Positions 54,106 through 62,728 of a DNA stretch of 64,000 bases are shown one piece after another. The notes beneath the pieces were generated by a model that made no database searches, was not told where the DNA came from, and saw only the letters and a program-made list of their open reading frames with translations. Origin of the DNA: Armatimonadota bacterium (GTDB taxonomy: Bacteria > Armatimonadota > UBA5829 > DSUL01); contig AP024674.1 in assembly GCA_025998755.1 (NCBI GenBank), forward strand, positions 124,001 to 188,000. The letters are read 5' to 3'. The translations under genes were made by a program, and so were the position numbers. Position 1 is the stretch's first letter; each line of letters opens with the position of its first letter.

Positions 54106-55317
54106 ATGCGACATTGGAAGCGAGCGCAGTTGCTGCTCATTTTGGCGGCGTTCTTCATGGCCGCAGTCATCTTTGCGGGGTCGCCGGCGGTGGCGGACTA
54201 CCTTGTCCTGAGCTACGGAACGGACAGGGTGCTCCGCTTCGGGGACGACGGGACCTACAAAGGGGTCTTTGCGGGCCCGGACCAGAACATCACGAAGCCG
54301 ACCGCCATAGCGCGCAGATCCGACGGCAAGATCTATGTAGCTTGCTACGTCACCCAGATCACAAGCTACATTGTCAGACTGAGCGCAACGGGAGAGTATG
54401 AGGCCCACGTCGGCACCGGCGACTATGGATTCATAGGCGGACTCATTTTCGACCAGGCGGGAAACCTGTACATCAGCGACTCAAGCGCCTGGTGGGTGAA
54501 CAAGCTGACGCCGGATGGCGTGCAGACGGTGCTGAACTCGGGATCGGAGTCTACGCCTTCACCGGCGGGCTTGGCCTTCGACGCCCAGGGCAGGCTGTAT
54601 GTGGCCTGCGGCGGCGGGAACGGGAAGATCCTTCGCTGGAATGCGGATGGCACTTTTGACCGCAAATTGCTGGACAATCCGAGGCTCGTTGATGTCACGA
54701 TTGTCACCCTGGACGGCGGTGCACAGGCCATCCGTGCTCTGCGCGCTGACGGTGCCGAATATGGTTATTTTCTCGGATGGGATATCGAGGGGAACTGGAC
54801 CGGCCCCTATGTGACGACGGAGAGTTCTCCCCAGTGGGTCAACAGCCTGTGGCAGATAGACTCGAAAAACTTCCTGATCGTCGGTTATAACGGCATCTAC
54901 CGCTACGAGTTCACAGATCAGGGTCCGGTGAAGACCCTCTGGACCGGTTTGATTGCCGGCTTGCTCAGCAGTCCGTACGGCATCGCCTGGGTTCCCGACG
55001 AGGTCGGCTCGGCGAACACTCTGAACTATCAGGGGAAGCTGGCGGACAGCTCCGGCAACCCGGTGCCGGATGGCCAGCATAGTCTGATCTTTGCGTTCTT
55101 CACCGCGGAGACCGGCGGAAGTGCCGTCTGGACCTCGGCGCCAGTCAGCGTGACCACCAAGGGCGGACTGTTCACAGCCACCATTCCCGGCGTACCGCCG
55201 GCGCTATTCGACGCAAAGGATGTCTGGCTCCAGGTGACCGTGAACGGCGAGACCCTTTCGCCGCGCATCTACGTGAGCTCTGTGCCGCTGGCAATGAAAG
55301 CCCTGAAGGCGCTCTGA
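54106..55317 (+). CDS. Secreted beta-propeller protein with C-terminal YQG/SVP beta-sandwich domain
   Basis: 403 residues with a signal peptide (LLLILAAFFMAAVIFAGSPAVA). The propeller covers about 26-300, with GYFLGWDIEGNWTGPYVTT, the blade shared with the PEP-CTERM protein at 48305. The terminal domain starts NTLNYQGKLADSSGNPVPDG and ends LSPRIYVSSVPLAMKALKAL. ATG 54106 has GGAAGGAGAG upstream; the open frame reaches back to 54040 but the earlier part has no ribosome site. Same operon as 52838 and 55339. Confidence 0.87.
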   Translation: MRHWKRAQLLLILAAFFMAAVIFAGSPAVADYLVLSYGTDRVLRFGDDGTYKGVFAGPDQNITKPTAIARRSDGKIYVACYVTQITSYIVRLSATGEYEAHVGTGDYGFIGGLIFDQAGNLYISDSSAWWVNKLTPDGVQTVLNSGSESTPSPAGLAFDAQGRLYVACGGGNGKILRWNADGTFDRKLLDNPRLVDVTIVTLDGGAQAIRALRADGAEYGYFLGWDIEGNWTGPYVTTESSPQWVNSLWQIDSKNFLIVGYNGIYRYEFTDQGPVKTLWTGLIAGLLSSPYGIAWVPDEVGSANTLNYQGKLADSSGNPVPDGQHSLIFAFFTAETGGSAVWTSAPVSVTTKGGLFTATIPGVPPALFDAKDVWLQVTVNGETLSPRIYVSSVPLAMKALKAL

Positions 55318-55338
55318 GACCGGAAAGGAGGATCTGCC

Positions 55339-56214
55339 ATGACTGTCTGGAAAGCAGTCCGGTCCGCAGCCACCATGCTGTCAGCCGTTCTGGTGGCAGC
55401 GGCGCCGTCCGTTGGCGGCCAGTTCGCCATCGACTGGGCGGTGTTGAGCGGGGGAGGCGGCGAGATGTCGTCGGCATCCTACCGGCTGAACGGCTCCCTC
55501 GGCCAGGGTTTCGCAGGCTATGCCTCCAGCGCCAGCTATCAGCACTGGGCTGGATTCTGGGTTGAACCGGGCAGCATTGCGCCTCCCCAACCCGTGGTGG
55601 TCCAAAACCTGGAGCAGGCCAAGGTGCTGGCGGATGGAACCCACGTTCAGGTGAACCGGCTTGTGGCCACAACCTGGGCAGGGGCCTTCGGCAGTAATAC
55701 CTTGGCCTACCTGGAGCAGGAGGACCGGGCGAGCGGCATCCGGGTGGTTCTTGCATCGCCCGCCGGCTGGCTTGGTGAAGGAGCGCGTGTCAGCGTGACG
55801 GGTGTGATGTCAACCACTCCGGATCAGGAGCGCCAGATCTCATCCGCCGCATTGACGCTGTTGTCTGCCGGCGCGCCGCTAGAACCGCTCAGAATGACCA
55901 ACAGGGCTCTCGGCGGTGGCGATCTCGGTGTCCCACCGCTCGGTCAGGCCGGTGTCACGGGAGGCCACGGCGTGAATAACGTGGGTCTCCTGGTGGTGGT
56001 CTGGGGAACCGTGGTCAACGATCCTTCTGCAGGCTACACCCTGTTGGATGATGGATCCGGCACGCCGGTGCGGGTCGAAACGGGTCATCTGGCCGTCCTC
56101 TGGTCGCAGGGCGACTATCTGAAAGTCACGGGGCTCAGCAGCCTGCGGAAGAACGGCGAGATTCTGGAACGGCTCATCATTCCCAGGTCCAACGCTGACG
56201 TCTCGGGAATCTAG
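55339..56214 (+). CDS. Secreted protein with GQ/GFW beta-domain and double OB-like fold
   Basis: 291 residues with a signal peptide (LSAVLVAAAPSVGGQ). Residues about 30-80 contain SSASYRLNGSLGQGFAG...HWAGFW, a small beta-domain seen in many environmental surface proteins. Two OB-like units follow: LVATTWAGAF...YLEQEDRASGIRV...GARVSVTGVM and VNNVGLLVVVWGTVV...LDDGSG...LKVTGLSSL. It ends IPRSNADVSGI. GGAAAGGAGG lies before the ATG. Paralogue of the protein at 59795; the OB part also occurs in the beta-helix protein at 4862. Third gene of its operon, followed by a terminator. Function unknown; possibly a partner of the propellers. Confidence 0.8.
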   Translation: MTVWKAVRSAATMLSAVLVAAAPSVGGQFAIDWAVLSGGGGEMSSASYRLNGSLGQGFAGYASSASYQHWAGFWVEPGSIAPPQPVVVQNLEQAKVLADGTHVQVNRLVATTWAGAFGSNTLAYLEQEDRASGIRVVLASPAGWLGEGARVSVTGVMSTTPDQERQISSAALTLLSAGAPLEPLRMTNRALGGGDLGVPPLGQAGVTGGHGVNNVGLLVVVWGTVVNDPSAGYTLLDDGSGTPVRVETGHLAVLWSQGDYLKVTGLSSLRKNGEILERLIIPRSNADVSGI

Positions 56215-56248
56215 AAGGGTTCTGGACTTCCTTCGGGATTGCAGGGGC

Positions 56249-56285
56249 GGGCCCGTCCTGCGGGGCGGGCCCCTTGTTTGTCTTT
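56249..56285 (+). terminator. Intrinsic terminator ending the first propeller operon
   Basis: 10-bp stem (56249-56258 with 56263-56272, one G-U pair), loop TGCG, tail CTTGTTTGTCTTT. It lies 35 bp after the stop of 55339. A second T7 run at 56309-56315 follows a weaker stem. Confidence 0.8.
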
Positions 56286-56439
56286 CCTGCAGCAATGCTT
56301 CGAGCGTTTTTTTGCGGGAAAGCATGCTCAATCCGATTCTCCGCTCCAAAAGGGGTGCGGTATCCTGAAATTGGTGGGTTTCAAGCGCGCGAAGCGCTGC
56401 GAGGGCCTTCTTCTCTCGAATGCAACCGCGGAGACGGAT

Positions 56440-58119
56440 ATGCGACGGATCTTGATTTCTCTTGCAACAGGCCTGGTGTGCCTTGCCATCTGCGCATCTT
56501 CTGCCGCCCAGAACCTGCTTGTTAACAGCTTCGGCAGCGACCAGACCCTGCGATTCGATGTCCATGGCATCTATCAGGGCGTCTTCGCTTCCGGTCAGGG
56601 GCTGGATGATCCGTCCTGCATCTGCGTGGGGCCGGACGGGACGGTGTTCATCGGGGTGAAGGATGCTCAGGGACAGGGTAAGGTGCAGAAACGCTCCGCC
56701 ACGGGCGCGCTGCTTGCGGAATTTTCCGCTCCGGGCCTCTCGACGGTTGGTGGCGTCGCGCTCGATGCGGCTGGGAACCTGTTTGTCAGCGACACCGCTG
56801 CCCACCGGGTTCTCCGATGGAATGCCGCAGGGAGCTTTCAAGGCGTCTTTGCAGCCGGCAATGGGCTCAGCCGTCCGCTGGGTCTGGCCGTGGATGGCCA
56901 AGGAAGGTTGCTCGTCGCTTCTGCAGATTCCGGAGAGATCTTGAGGTGGAACGCGGGCGGCTCTTTCGACGGGGTGTTTGCGTCTGTGGCCTCACCTGTG
57001 GATGTGGAGTGCGGCTCTGACGGAAGAGTCTACGTTCTCCACGGCTCCGGTGGCGGAGGGGTGCTGGAACTGTACTCGGACGGGTCCGTCCGCTGCGCAA
57101 GGTCTGGGGGGGTGAGCACGTCTTCTCCGACGGGTCTGGCTCTCCGTCCGGGAGATGAGGCGCTTTTCGTGACGGACGCGCAGAAAGGGGTCCTGTTCTG
57201 GGAAAACTCCAGCGGGTGGCATCTGCTTGTTTCCCAGGGACAGAGTGGACTGCAAGGAGCACGGGGCCTCGCGTTCCAGACCGCAGCCGCCCTTTCCCGG
57301 AACTCGATCAACTATCAGGGCTTTCTTGCAGATTCCACCGGTGCGCCGCTGCCGGACGGCCAGTACAGCGTGACTTTCGCTCTGTATTCTTCCCATGAGG
57401 GCGGGCAGCCGCTGTGGGTCTCAGCTCCCCAGACGGTGACAACTGTATCCGGGGTGTTCACCACGCTTATTCCCGGCGTTCCGGAAACGCTGTTCGAATC
57501 CTCGGACGTGTGGCTCGAGGTGCGCGCCGGATCTGTCGTTATGGCTCCGCGCCAGAGGTTCTCCGCTGTGCCCTATGCTTTCCACGCCCGGTACGCCTCT
57601 GCTCTTGCGACGGAGAGCGCTCCGATCATCTGTTCCATTGGGAATGTCACCGCGCTTCGCCTCGGCGCGGACTCCAGCTTCTGGGCGCGGGCGAGCGGCG
57701 GCGCCACGTTTGTGACCGGCTTCGACGAAAACGGACTGCCGGCATCCGGTGTCACATTGGCTCCTGGAAGCGGATCGTGGTCCTCTCTCAGCGACCGCGC
57801 CGCCAAGACAGACTTTCAAACGGCGGATCCGGAGGAAATCCTGCAGAAAATCCGGGAACTGCCCGTGGGTTACTGGAGCTACAGGACTCAAGATCCGGGC
57901 ATCCGTCACATTGGTCCGACTGCTCAGGATTTCCGGTCGGCGTTCGGGGTGGGAGAGGATGACAGGCATATCAGCACGGTGGATGCGGATGGCGTGATCC
58001 TGGCGGCAATTCAGGGATTGCTCCGAAGGGTCGAGCAAAATGATTCCCGCATCCGTGATCTGGAGCGCCGCCTGCGCGGACTGGCGCAGGCGACTGCGCT
58101 GGGAGCGGAGGGGCGGTAA
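56440..58119 (+). CDS. Secreted beta-propeller, YQG/SVP domain and S74-type intramolecular chaperone
   Basis: 559 residues with a signal peptide ending SSAAQ. The propeller covers about 24-285 (LLVNSFGSDQTLRFDVHGIYQGVF, SRPLGLAVDGQGRLLVASADSG). The YQG/SVP domain runs about 288-385 (NSINYQGFLADSTG to SAVPYAFHARYAS). A beta-rich spacer follows, then a peptidase S74 endosialidase-type chaperone domain from about 447: LSDRAAKTDFQTADPEEILQKIRELP, WSYRTQDPGIRHIGPTAQDF and VDADGVILAAIQGLLRRVE. The S74 hallmark Ser451-Asp452 and Lys456 are intact, so trimerisation-linked self-cleavage before the chaperone is plausible. GGAG lies 6 nt before the ATG. Stop overlaps the next start (TAATG). Confidence 0.87.
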   Translation: MRRILISLATGLVCLAICASSAAQNLLVNSFGSDQTLRFDVHGIYQGVFASGQGLDDPSCICVGPDGTVFIGVKDAQGQGKVQKRSATGALLAEFSAPGLSTVGGVALDAAGNLFVSDTAAHRVLRWNAAGSFQGVFAAGNGLSRPLGLAVDGQGRLLVASADSGEILRWNAGGSFDGVFASVASPVDVECGSDGRVYVLHGSGGGGVLELYSDGSVRCARSGGVSTSSPTGLALRPGDEALFVTDAQKGVLFWENSSGWHLLVSQGQSGLQGARGLAFQTAAALSRNSINYQGFLADSTGAPLPDGQYSVTFALYSSHEGGQPLWVSAPQTVTTVSGVFTTLIPGVPETLFESSDVWLEVRAGSVVMAPRQRFSAVPYAFHARYASALATESAPIICSIGNVTALRLGADSSFWARASGGATFVTGFDENGLPASGVTLAPGSGSWSSLSDRAAKTDFQTADPEEILQKIRELPVGYWSYRTQDPGIRHIGPTAQDFRSAFGVGEDDRHISTVDADGVILAAIQGLLRRVEQNDSRIRDLERRLRGLAQATALGAEGR

Positions 58120-59798
58120 TGGCCATCATGGCGCGGTTCCTGACGGCACTGCTCCTTCTGCTGGCAAGCACGCTGGTCCCGGCGGGATGTCAGGAGATGC
58201 TCGTCGCCAGCCGCGGCAGCGACCGCATCCTGAGGTTTGATGCCGAGGGCAACTATGCCGGAGTGTTTGCCTCGGGAGCGCTTGCGCCTTCTCCCTCCTG
58301 TCTGGCGGTCGGCCCGGACGGGAGGCTGTATGCCGGAGTGCGCGAGTCATCGGGGCTGCGGGGGGTGGCCTGCTGGGATCGTGGAGGGGCATACCGGTTC
58401 CGGTTGACGGCTACCGGGCTTGGTGACCTGTCGGGAGTGGCCGTTGACGCATCAGGAAACGTCTACGCCAGCTCGACCGGTGACGTGGTCCGCTGGAATC
58501 AGGACCGGTCGTTCTTCGGCACTTTCTCTTACGGTAGCGGCCTGGCGGAGCCTGCCGGTCTGGTCTTTTCCGCGGACGGCAAGCTCTTCATTGCCAGCGC
58601 CGGCAGCGGACAGGTGCTGATATGGAACGCGGACGGCACTTTCAACCGCGTGTTCCGGTCGTTCGGGGCCAGTGCCCGGCCTTTGGACGTTGCCCTGTCC
58701 CATGATGGCTCTGTCTACGTTCTGCTCCGTCTGAGCGGAGGACAGACAGGGGTTGGCGTTTACAGCTCCAGCGGATCATTTGTCCGTTTTCATTCCGGCG
58801 GGGCGTTGATGCCCTCGCCGACAGGGCTTGCACTGCGCCCTTCAGATGACGCGGTGTTCGTCACCGACTCCACCACCGGTCTCTTGCGGCTGGGCGCGGA
58901 TGGGTTGTTCCGGGTGGTGGTTCCCGCGGGTGCCCATGGGCTTTCGCAGGCATCGGCTGTGCGTTTCCGGACGGATCTCCAGGTGTCGGATAACTCTCTT
59001 CTGGTACAGGGGCTGCTTTCGACGGCTGACGGCAATCCTGTTCCAGACGGCGTTTATCAGCTCAGATTCCGGTTCTACGCCCAACCTTCAGGCGGCGGTG
59101 TGCTCTGGTCGTCCCCGGATCTTCCGACTCAGACCCAGTCAGGGGTGTTCATGGCGAGACTGGAACAGGTCCCCGCCAGCGTGTTTGTTCGCGGATCGGT
59201 CTGGATGGAAACTGTGCTGGGCGGAGTGACTCTCTCTCCGCGGCAGCTGCTGGGGGCGCAGGGGCTCGCCATCCGAACAGCCTCTGCGGCCGGCCTTCGG
59301 ACTGCATCGGGAGGGGTGGCCACCTTTCGCGCAGGCAGCCGCCCGGCGCTGACGATGACTGCCGATGCTTCCTTCACGGCGGTCGCGTCCGGCGGCGCGC
59401 TTTTCGCCACGGCTTTCGACTCAGCAGGCCAAGCCTCGGCGGGTCCACGGTTGGCTCCGGGGGCGGGCGCGTGGTCCACGCTTTCCGATGCGTCTCTCAA
59501 AGTGTGGCACGGCGCGGTTGAGCCGGAGGACATCCTGTCTCGCCTCCAAAATCTTCCTGTCTTCTTCTGGAGATACCGGACCCAGGGGACAGGGACTCTT
59601 CATATCGGTCCAATGGCGCATGACTTTCACTCGGTTTTCGGGGTAGGTGAGATGCCTGGAGCCATCTCGACGGTTGATCCCGACGGCGTGGCAATGGCGG
59701 CAGTGCAGGGCTTGTTGCGAAGGATCGAGCAACAGGAGACGACCATCCGGCGCCTTGAGGAGCAGATCAGGCGCACGCAGGAGAGGGCAGCGCGATGA
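58119..59798 (+). CDS. Secreted beta-propeller, YQG/SVP-like domain and S74-type intramolecular chaperone
   Basis: 559 residues, same length and order as its upstream neighbour, a tandem paralogue. The signal peptide ends VPAGC and may be a lipoprotein signal, though the -3 Pro is unusual. The propeller covers about 27-290 (LVASRGSDRILRFDAEGNYAGVF). The YQG/SVP-like domain is diverged (SLLVQGLLSTADGNPVPDG). The S74 domain has LSDASLKVWHGAVEPEDILSRLQNLP, FWRYRTQGTGTLHIGPMAHDF and VDPDGVAMAAVQGLLRRIEQ, with Ser456-Asp457 and Lys461. A C-terminal coiled coil follows. ATG overlaps the previous TAA; the stop overlaps the next ATG (ATGA). The pair could form homo- or hetero-trimers. Confidence 0.86.
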   Translation: MAIMARFLTALLLLLASTLVPAGCQEMLVASRGSDRILRFDAEGNYAGVFASGALAPSPSCLAVGPDGRLYAGVRESSGLRGVACWDRGGAYRFRLTATGLGDLSGVAVDASGNVYASSTGDVVRWNQDRSFFGTFSYGSGLAEPAGLVFSADGKLFIASAGSGQVLIWNADGTFNRVFRSFGASARPLDVALSHDGSVYVLLRLSGGQTGVGVYSSSGSFVRFHSGGALMPSPTGLALRPSDDAVFVTDSTTGLLRLGADGLFRVVVPAGAHGLSQASAVRFRTDLQVSDNSLLVQGLLSTADGNPVPDGVYQLRFRFYAQPSGGGVLWSSPDLPTQTQSGVFMARLEQVPASVFVRGSVWMETVLGGVTLSPRQLLGAQGLAIRTASAAGLRTASGGVATFRAGSRPALTMTADASFTAVASGGALFATAFDSAGQASAGPRLAPGAGAWSTLSDASLKVWHGAVEPEDILSRLQNLPVFFWRYRTQGTGTLHIGPMAHDFHSVFGVGEMPGAISTVDPDGVAMAAVQGLLRRIEQQETTIRRLEEQIRRTQERAAR

Positions 59799-60640
59799 GA
59801 TCCCTTCTGACACCAGCCTTGCTAATGCTCGCGATCGCCGTTCCCTGTTTTGCTCAGGGAGTCACTCTCCAGCGGCTGGTCGTTCCTGCGGTGGCGGGTG
59901 TTGCATCCACCTCTGATGTTGCTCTGCAGGCCACAGGGGGCCAGCCCGTGGCGGGGCGGGTTCAGGCTGTCGGCGTGCGGCACTGGATCGGTTTCTGGCT
60001 TCCGGACTCAGTTGGGCACCCCCCCTTGTTGCCAGATAGCCTTGCCCTCGCGAAGCTTTTGCCGGACGGGGCCAGAGTTTCGCTGACCGGCCTCGTCGCC
60101 ACAACCGGTCTGCTGCAACCCGGTGGATTCTTCTATGTCGGCCGTCCGGACCGGGCGAGTGGCATCCGCATCCTGCCCCTCACCGACGCCAAGAACATCG
60201 TCCCCGGCACGTTGCTGTCCGTTATCGGGACTATGGAAACCACCGCCGATGGGGAACGGCAGATCTCCGCGGCATTGCTTTCGGTGCTTGGTTTTCGGGA
60301 TCCTCTTGAACCTCTTGCAATAGCGGGCCGGCATCTTGGCGGCGGGGCTTTCGGAGAGGCTCCCTGGTTTCAACCCGGAGCGGGCGCTGCGGTGGGTGTC
60401 AACAATGTCGGACTGTTTGCCCGCACGTGGGGAACGGTAACCGGTTGGGAGGGCCGGATGCTGAGGCTGGAAGATGCCTCAGGTGTGACCGTCGCAATAA
60501 TGCTGGACAATGCTCCGGCGGACCCTGCCCCGGGCTCTCTTCTGGAAGTCAAAGGTCCGGTCAGTCTCTACCGCGCCGGGCAGCAAGTGCGGGCTCTGTT
60601 GATTCCACGCTCGCCTGCGGATGTACGGCCGCTGAACTAG
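59795..60640 (+). CDS. Secreted protein with GQ/GFW beta-domain and double OB-like fold
   Basis: 281 residues with a signal peptide (LLMLAIAVPCFAQ). VALQATGGQPVAG...HWIGFWLPD matches the small beta-domain of the protein at 55339. Two OB-like units follow: VSLTGLVATTG, FYVGRPDRASGIRILPL, SVIGTMETTADGERQI, then VNNVGLFARTWGTVTG and LEVKGPVSLY, ending IPRSPADVRPLN. It is a clear paralogue of 55339 and, like it, the last gene of a propeller operon. It converges with the symporter gene; the stops overlap by 4 bp. Confidence 0.8.
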   Translation: MRSLLTPALLMLAIAVPCFAQGVTLQRLVVPAVAGVASTSDVALQATGGQPVAGRVQAVGVRHWIGFWLPDSVGHPPLLPDSLALAKLLPDGARVSLTGLVATTGLLQPGGFFYVGRPDRASGIRILPLTDAKNIVPGTLLSVIGTMETTADGERQISAALLSVLGFRDPLEPLAIAGRHLGGGAFGEAPWFQPGAGAAVGVNNVGLFARTWGTVTGWEGRMLRLEDASGVTVAIMLDNAPADPAPGSLLEVKGPVSLYRAGQQVRALLIPRSPADVRPLN

Positions 60641-62679
60641 GGCCGGTCCGACTCTCCCGGGTCCGTCGCGGCCGTGACTGTTGCCGTTGTGCCTGCGCCC
60701 GGGGACAATCCTGGCGTCGTGGCAATCGGCTCCCGGACCGTCCCGTCGTCGTTGGCATCCCTGGGAAGAGTCTTCAATGTCTGGAACAGACGCCGGATGT
60801 CCAGCACTCCCCCTATGGTGAACCAGACGATTGCAGGAATGCTGATGGCCAGTTTCAGCCGGATGTCGAACCACCAGTATTTGAGCCAGACAGCATCGCT
60901 GACCGGGTAGACGATATTGATCAGGCTGAAGACCAGGAACCACAGGAAGTAGGTGCCATGATAGGCCACCAGCGCGACCGCAAGGATGCGGTCCGTCCGG
61001 CTGAACTCCGGGGTGATACCGGTGATCTTGAGCCAGAGGCTTTTCGGCGCCTCATAGACCTCGCGCTCATCGCCGGGGAGGCGGTAAGGCCCCCTGTGCA
61101 GCATCTTCTCAAGGTTGAAAGGAGGCTTGCCCCGGCCTGTGACAAGGGAGACTCCCACATAGACCGCGATCGCGCTGAGCATCGCAATGAACCACAGGAC
61201 CTGTCCATTGATGGGGAATGGCCGGCCGTAATGCGCCTGCCAGAATTGCGGCACGACAAGTCCGGCCACACCCAGCACTGCCCCTACGGTCAGGGCGCAG
61301 TAAGCCCCGGCCGTGGTGCCTCGCCGCCAGTACAGCCCCCCTATGATGACCGCACCCGAGCCTCCGAGCCAGATGGTTCCGGTGATGGCGAAGAAGAAGA
61401 GGATCTTCTGCCCCATCGGATACCACAGGCTGAACAGAAATGCGAACACCGCCACCCCGATGACCGAAGCCCGCAGCAGGCGGATGTGCTGCTCCGGCGT
61501 AAGGGATTTTTTGCGCAGGGGCATCACAACGTCCTGAATGAATATGCTGCCCCAGGAGTGCAAATAGGTGTCATGGGTGGTGAAGGACACGAAGAGCATC
61601 GTAGCCGCCAGCAGCCCCTTGATTCCGATCGGCAGAATCTGAGCCATCGCCAGAGGGACCCGCATCTGCCCTTGTACGTATTCGTTGGGGATGGTTTTCA
61701 GGCTCTGGTTGACGGCCTCCGCCTGAGCGGCGAACTCCGGAAGCTTCATGATCGCCAGCGCAGCAAGCGGCATAATGAGCATCACCAACGCCTGGGGGAT
61801 CCATCGCCAGACCCCGATGATGCCGCCCATCTTCTGCTCATGGGGGGATTTCGCCGAGCTGAAAAAGCCCTGTGACCCCTGCCAGGACATATAGCCGTAA
61901 AAGCTCCCGAAGACGGCGATTGCGAAATAGAAGAAGTTGAAGTCCTCCACCTGGCTGGTTTTGAACGGGTGGATCATGGAAGCCTTTTCCGGGGCCATGG
62001 CAAGGGCCTGGGCCATCTGATCCCAGCTGACCAGGAGGACCAGACTCGCGGAAACCACCACAAACGCGATGGCGCAGAAGATGCCCTGAACGCAGTCGGT
62101 CACCATCACTGAGACCTGCCCACCCATCGTCACGAACGACACGGACAGCCCCAGATCGAACACCATCAGTGCGGGGAAAGTCGGAATCTGGAACGGCAGT
62201 CCCGGGATGGAGAACGCCTCCGGGAGGCCGCAGAAATACATAATGAAGCGGGCGGAGACCGCCGGAAAGATGCCGAAATTCAGGATCCCAGATATCCAGC
62301 ACAGGATGCCCGCGAATACACGGAAGTTGCGGGAATACCGCATCTCGAAGAACTGCGCCATCGTCATGGCGCGCGTCTCGCGGAAGCGATAGTAGACCCA
62401 GCCTGTCAGCAGGATGATCACACCGCTCGGGATGCCCATCAGCTCCCACCATTTCGGAGGAAGTCCGGCTGAGTAGGTCATCTCGAACGCGCCGACGAAG
62501 GTGACGACTCCCACGCCTCCCATCTGGGTGGCTATGGTCAGTAGGTAGCGCCCTGCCGAGCGGTTGGCTGAAAGGAAATCCGCCACGCCCTGCATGTAGC
62601 GCTTCGTGCTCAGGCTGAAGATCCGGAGCGCAATAATCGCCAGGGCGACAATGCCCCAATCGATAAGGCTGAGGTTCAC
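60637..62679 (-). CDS. Sodium:solute symporter family transporter
   Basis: 680 residues from GTG 62679 with 13-15 hydrophobic segments. The SSS fold is shown by SANRSAGRYLLTIATQMGGVGVVTFVGAFEMTYSAG, the early helix with small residues lining the sodium site. GYMSWQGSQGFFSSAKSPHEQKMGG and GLLAATMLFVSFTTHDTYLHSWGSIFIQDVV are also typical. A hydrophilic Thr/Ala-rich C-terminal tail ends the protein. It imports a sugar, amino acid or similar solute with sodium. The AraC-type and LacI-type regulators just upstream suggest an inducible sugar transporter; substrate unknown. Confidence 0.9.
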   Translation of the reverse strand: MNLSLIDWGIVALAIIALRIFSLSTKRYMQGVADFLSANRSAGRYLLTIATQMGGVGVVTFVGAFEMTYSAGLPPKWWELMGIPSGVIILLTGWVYYRFRETRAMTMAQFFEMRYSRNFRVFAGILCWISGILNFGIFPAVSARFIMYFCGLPEAFSIPGLPFQIPTFPALMVFDLGLSVSFVTMGGQVSVMVTDCVQGIFCAIAFVVVSASLVLLVSWDQMAQALAMAPEKASMIHPFKTSQVEDFNFFYFAIAVFGSFYGYMSWQGSQGFFSSAKSPHEQKMGGIIGVWRWIPQALVMLIMPLAALAIMKLPEFAAQAEAVNQSLKTIPNEYVQGQMRVPLAMAQILPIGIKGLLAATMLFVSFTTHDTYLHSWGSIFIQDVVMPLRKKSLTPEQHIRLLRASVIGVAVFAFLFSLWYPMGQKILFFFAITGTIWLGGSGAVIIGGLYWRRGTTAGAYCALTVGAVLGVAGLVVPQFWQAHYGRPFPINGQVLWFIAMLSAIAVYVGVSLVTGRGKPPFNLEKMLHRGPYRLPGDEREVYEAPKSLWLKITGITPEFSRTDRILAVALVAYHGTYFLWFLVFSLINIVYPVSDAVWLKYWWFDIRLKLAISIPAIVWFTIGGVLDIRRLFQTLKTLPRDANDDGTVREPIATTPGLSPGAGTTATVTAATDPGESDRP

Positions 62680-62728
62680 TCCTGCGAAGCTCCTGCGATA
62701 ACCCTACAGGATGCCTTAGTGGTCCGTC

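Noticed and set aside
56440-59798. Prophage tail-fibre region, because of the S74 domains
   Set aside because: No capsid, terminase, portal, integrase or lysis genes nearby; the genes carry signal peptides and belong to a paralogous surface-protein operon.
60427-61875. Long plus-strand open frame opposite the symporter gene
   Set aside because: Antisense to a clear sodium:solute symporter; low-complexity Arg/Gln/Asp composition and no ribosome site. It also overlaps the 3' end of the double-OB gene in another frame.
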